Source: CAWGET01 sp963821715
GTDB lineage: Bacteria > Bacteroidota > Ignavibacteria > Ignavibacteriales > Melioribacteraceae
DNA: 64,000 nucleotides
NCBI GenBank assembly: GCA_963821715.1
Contig: CAWGET010000006.1
Location: 186,001-250,000, forward strand
Direction of reading: 5' to 3'
The translations under genes and the position numbers were made by a program. Positions 61,280 to 64,000 of this stretch are shown here, piece by piece; the stretch's first letter is position 1, and each line of letters begins with the position of its first letter. Below the pieces are notes generated by a model, which saw only the letters and a program-made list of their open reading frames with translations, did not search any database and was not told the DNA's origin.

Positions 61280-62547
61280 AAATTTTCACTATTAATTATT
61301 GTATAACCGATCACTCTATCGTAACCGCCTTTTGCCGTTTCGTTATAATATAATAAAATTAAATATTGATTATCTGTTTCCCAAAAATTTCCTTCTAAAA
61401 TATACCAGCCGGGCGCTTCGGAATCTATTGATAAATTTTCCGCTACAACATATTGATAATCGTAAACACCCCGTTTTAATTGGATTTGCTTTGAATAAAG
61501 TCCCCGCTGTTCTTTCATTTTATACTCGGGAAGTAATTGCCAATCGTTAAACGCGCCAACAATATAAATATCTCCGGGAATTAAATTCGAAGGTGCGCGC
61601 AAAGTAAAAATCACTTTCAGATATTGGGCGTAATCTTCCTTAAAATCTATATAATCCTCAAAATTTGAAGAATAATTGTCATAGTAAAATAAATATTCCT
61701 TTGCGGAGTTAGCTATATAAGCACCTCCGTTTAAATCTATATTCCCAAAGTTATAGAAGCGAGATACCTCAAATTTATCTCTTTGCGCATTAACATCCGG
61801 TCCGACATAAATTTTGTAATTCAACAAATTTGTTTCCCGATATTCGTTGCCGGGACGAACATCCCGGGCGACAAAAGCAAAATCTTTGCTGCCGTTCCAT
61901 TCGTAATATCTTAGCTGTCGGCTTTCCTTTTTTTTATCGATAACAATCGGATAATCCAATTTCCAATTCTCAATTATTTCAACATGCTCTACCTGCGAAG
62001 GATAGAAAAAGTCATCCAATAAAAATGAAGTTGTGATACGGAAAGTTTTATCCATATTTACGGGGAATGAAAAATCAGAATCTATCCTGTCTTTTGTAAT
62101 TTTGGAATTCAGCGGAATCAGATCTTCGAGCACAAAAAATTTTCCTTCCGCGTAAACAATCGATGTATCGAAAGCATCGGTTATGAAGAATCTCCATTTG
62201 CCGGAAAAAGGAAAAGAAATATCTTTATTCGGATAAGAATCTTTGAAATGATAATCAGCTTCGGAAATTGTTACAGGAAGATTTCTATAGCTCAATTGTC
62301 TCGCGATATTATAACCATAGTTTGTAAGAAAAACCGATTCGTAAGGTATCCAATTTTTATCGCAGAATCGGAAAACTATATTGAGATCGGGGGCTTCATC
62401 GGTTTTAATATCAAATTCAATCGTAATTTCGTTTATCGGAAGCGCTATCGGATTACCTGTCTGGTAAGCTTTTAAACTTTTAATCTCAACTTCGGCGGCA
62501 AATAACTGGACTGCAAGAAAGATGAAGAAAAAAATATTTTTTATCAT
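61267..62547 (-). CDS. DUF5103 / T9SS plug-like protein
   Basis: This 426-residue protein has a signal peptide (MIKNIFFFIFLAVQLFAAEV) and matches the DUF5103 family: AYQTGNPIALPINEITIEFD, FRFCDKNWIPYESVFLTNYG, SYPNKDISFPFSGKWRFFIT and VRPGNEYRETNLLNY. In Flavobacterium a DUF5103-containing protein is the Plug that closes the periplasmic side of the SprA channel (established for that system). Residues about 310-400 resemble a carbohydrate-binding-like E-set domain (YIVGAFNDWQLLPEYKMKEQ). It overlaps the oxidoreductase gene by 13 bp. Confidence 0.8.
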   Translation of the reverse strand: MIKNIFFFIFLAVQLFAAEVEIKSLKAYQTGNPIALPINEITIEFDIKTDEAPDLNIVFRFCDKNWIPYESVFLTNYGYNIARQLSYRNLPVTISEADYHFKDSYPNKDISFPFSGKWRFFITDAFDTSIVYAEGKFFVLEDLIPLNSKITKDRIDSDFSFPVNMDKTFRITTSFLLDDFFYPSQVEHVEIIENWKLDYPIVIDKKKESRQLRYYEWNGSKDFAFVARDVRPGNEYRETNLLNYKIYVGPDVNAQRDKFEVSRFYNFGNIDLNGGAYIANSAKEYLFYYDNYSSNFEDYIDFKEDYAQYLKVIFTLRAPSNLIPGDIYIVGAFNDWQLLPEYKMKEQRGLYSKQIQLKRGVYDYQYVVAENLSIDSEAPGWYILEGNFWETDNQYLILLYYNETAKGGYDRVIGYTIINSENLWKD

Positions 62548-62682
62548 TATCAGAAAATTTTCGGGTGAAAAATTTTTAATAATTAAAGTAATTAAATATT
62601 TTTATACTTCCAATGAAGAAGCAAAAAGCAGACGGCGGAAATTTGATTTTCATCATCTCTTTCCGCCGTTCTATCTAACTTC

Positions 62683-63626
62683 TTATCGTCTTAATTTCTC
62701 ATCTTCCGTTCCTTTGGTTCTAACCGTAATATCTCCGCCGGATGTTTTCGCTCCGAAATCATTACCGCCGCCGTTAAATTTTCCCGTAAATCTTGATGAT
62801 TTGATTTTACCTTCGATCGACGCGTTCGGGAAATCAACTTCGATATCGCCTCCGGATGTTTTGAATTCTACATCTGCTGTAAAATCGGATTCAAGAACAA
62901 TATCAATATCACCGCCGGAAGTTGAGAGATAACCACCATAATTCTCTCCACGATAATCCAACTCTATATCACCTCCGGATGTTTTTGCTTCCAAGCTACC
63001 ATCGGCAGACATAATTTTGATATCTCCTCCCGAAGTTCCTGCAGAAATATCTCCTCTAACTTTTTGCAAAGTAATGTCACCACCTGATGTACTAACTTCG
63101 GCGTTTCCTTTAAACTCTCCAGTTCGATATCACCACCCGAAGTTTTCCCTTTTAATTCTCCGGTTAAATTCCTCAATTTAATATCGCCGCCCGAAGTATT
63201 AATTTCATTGTTCCCTTCAACGTCCGATACTAAAATATCGCCACCGCTCGTTTTTAATTTAAGATCAAATTTTTGCGGAACCAGTATTTCGTATTTTAGT
63301 TTTATGGAGTTGAACCAATTAAAAAATGAATTTGGTTTTTCGGCTTTTACTTCCACTCCTTCTTCCGTTTCCTCAAATTCGAAATGTACTTTATCTTCCG
63401 CTTTCCTGTTACCGTAAATTTTTACCGAAACTTTTTCTTCATTCCAGGTTCTTACCATAATATCGCCGGTAGGAGTATCCACAATTAATCTTTTTCCTGA
63501 ATCAACATTAAATTCTTTATCCTGCAAAAGTTTTTGCGCGGATAATTCAATTGATGAAAATATAATAACCGAGAAAAAAATAATAAAAAGATAAAAACTT
63601 TTTTTAGATGAGATTTTGGCAGCCAA
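62683..63626 (-). pseudogene. DUF4097-like surface adhesin with TSGGDI repeats, frameshifted
   Basis: The protein starts at the ATG at 63626 with a signal peptide (MAAKISSKKSFYLFIIFFS). It then has a beta-helix of repeated TSGGDI(E/K/L) steps about every 17-19 residues, as in DUF4097/GIN beta-helix proteins (LKTSGGDILVSDVEGN, NTSGGDIKLRNLTG). After GDIELESLK the frame breaks. One extra A in the short A-run at 63109-63111 restores NAEVSTSGGDITLQKVRGD and continues to 62683. Total length is about 314 residues. It is probably envelope-attached or secreted; its role is unknown. Confidence 0.8.
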
Positions 63627-63693
63627 TTTTCAGTCTCCTTTTTTTTATTTAGACTGATATATTTTTTAAAGGTTGCACCAATTTCGGATTTTT

Positions 63694-63750
63694 TTTCAAT
63701 TCTCTTTGCAATTCTCTTTTTAAATTCTTTTTTGTAATATTATTTTAGAT
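63694..63750. repeat. T-rich degenerate repeat, copy 2
   Basis: Words CAATTCTCTTT and AAATTCTTTTT end in TTTTGTAATATTATTTT, matching the end of the repeat at 36195-36250. It lies between the divergent adhesin gene and the start of the next gene, so it may overlap a promoter. Confidence 0.4.
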
Positions 63751-64000
63751 ATGAAAATAGAAGAAAAAGAAAAAATAAAAAGTAAGATTGACGAAGAGCT
63801 GGAAATTCTTAAAGAATCGATAAAAGAACTGGAAAGACTCAATCAACCAATAGTTTCGGATTGCTCTCTTGGAAGCGAAGCGAGAACAAGTGCGCTTTTC
63901 GATCAGAATATTCACAGAGCAAACCTGCGCGCTGCACTCGTTAAAGCCGATCAGTTAAAAAAGACAATTGAGAAAATTGAGAAAGAGGATTTCGGTAAAT
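63751..64000 (+). CDS. Partial gene, possible DksA/TraR-like regulator
   Basis: The ATG at 63751 opens a frame that runs to the window edge with 83 codons. The product is a charged helical protein (KIEEKEKIKSKIDEELEILK, then LKESIKELERLNQPIVSD). NIHRANLRAALVKADQLKKT looks like the coiled-coil region of DksA/TraR-type proteins, whose zinc finger would come further on. This identity is tentative because the finger is outside the window. Confidence 0.5.
   Translation, partial: MKIEEKEKIKSKIDEELEILKESIKELERLNQPIVSDCSLGSEARTSALFDQNIHRANLRAALVKADQLKKTIEKIEKEDFGK

Overview
The window is an AT-rich stretch of a diderm bacterium of the Bacteroidota/Ignavibacteriota type, most likely a member of the Ignavibacteria. 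The evidence is: three type IX secretion (T9SS) genes (a PorX-type PglZ response regulator, the giant SprA translocon and a DUF5103 plug-like protein), LPS-export genes (lptF, lptG, an LptD-like barrel), DUF5723, GIN/DUF4097 and DUF3467 families, and a tmRNA whose tag ends YALAA. No rRNA, tRNA, CRISPR array or integrase was seen. The species call is inference.

Layout. 1-2456: envelope genes (beta-lactamase-family lipoprotein cut by the window edge, a predicted barrel, a GIN-domain lipoprotein). 2467-11322: accessory region with every gene on the minus strand. It holds a membrane LuxR regulator, a higBA toxin-antitoxin pair, a broken lipoprotein, an alpha/beta hydrolase, an S41 protease, a gene fragment, a propeller-like lipoprotein and two identical GIY-YIG elements in tandem directly behind ssrA. 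Gene-sized units here are bounded by inverted GTTAGGC/GCCTAAC motifs, which looks like integron cassettes without an integrase. 11339-11700: tmRNA. 11704-33814: housekeeping genes (cobalamin adenosyltransferase, YgfZ, M20 peptidase, lptFG, a DUF5723 protein with a large lipoprotein, TPR lipoprotein, an add-hutU-serA operon, an hsp20-dnaK-hsp20 block, birA-coaX-cysteine desulfurase). 34148-36091: a four-haem fusion of a cytochrome c peroxidase/MauG module with a thiosulfate dehydrogenase (TsdA) module. 36258-48517: a tightly packed minus-strand block panC, accD, DUF1573, tsaB, tsaE, porX, then sprA. 48672-64000: phosphatase, CoA-transferase/alanine dehydrogenase, 2-hydroxyacid dehydrogenase, SpmAB-like protein, nitrilase, NYN protein, LptD-like protein, ROK kinase, Gfo/Idh/MocA oxidoreductase, T9SS plug-like protein, a DUF4097-like repeat protein and the start of a possible DksA-like gene.

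How it fits together. LptF/LptG/LptD serve LPS export, while SprA, the plug-like protein and PorX belong to T9SS, so the window carries much outer-membrane assembly machinery. The metabolic genes point to amino-acid and nucleoside salvage. The peroxidase-TsdA fusion suggests periplasmic sulfur and/or peroxide redox chemistry. Four genes (near 6191, 50355, 54970 and 63109) are each broken by one base in a short homopolymer, which suggests residual assembly errors as much as real gene decay.
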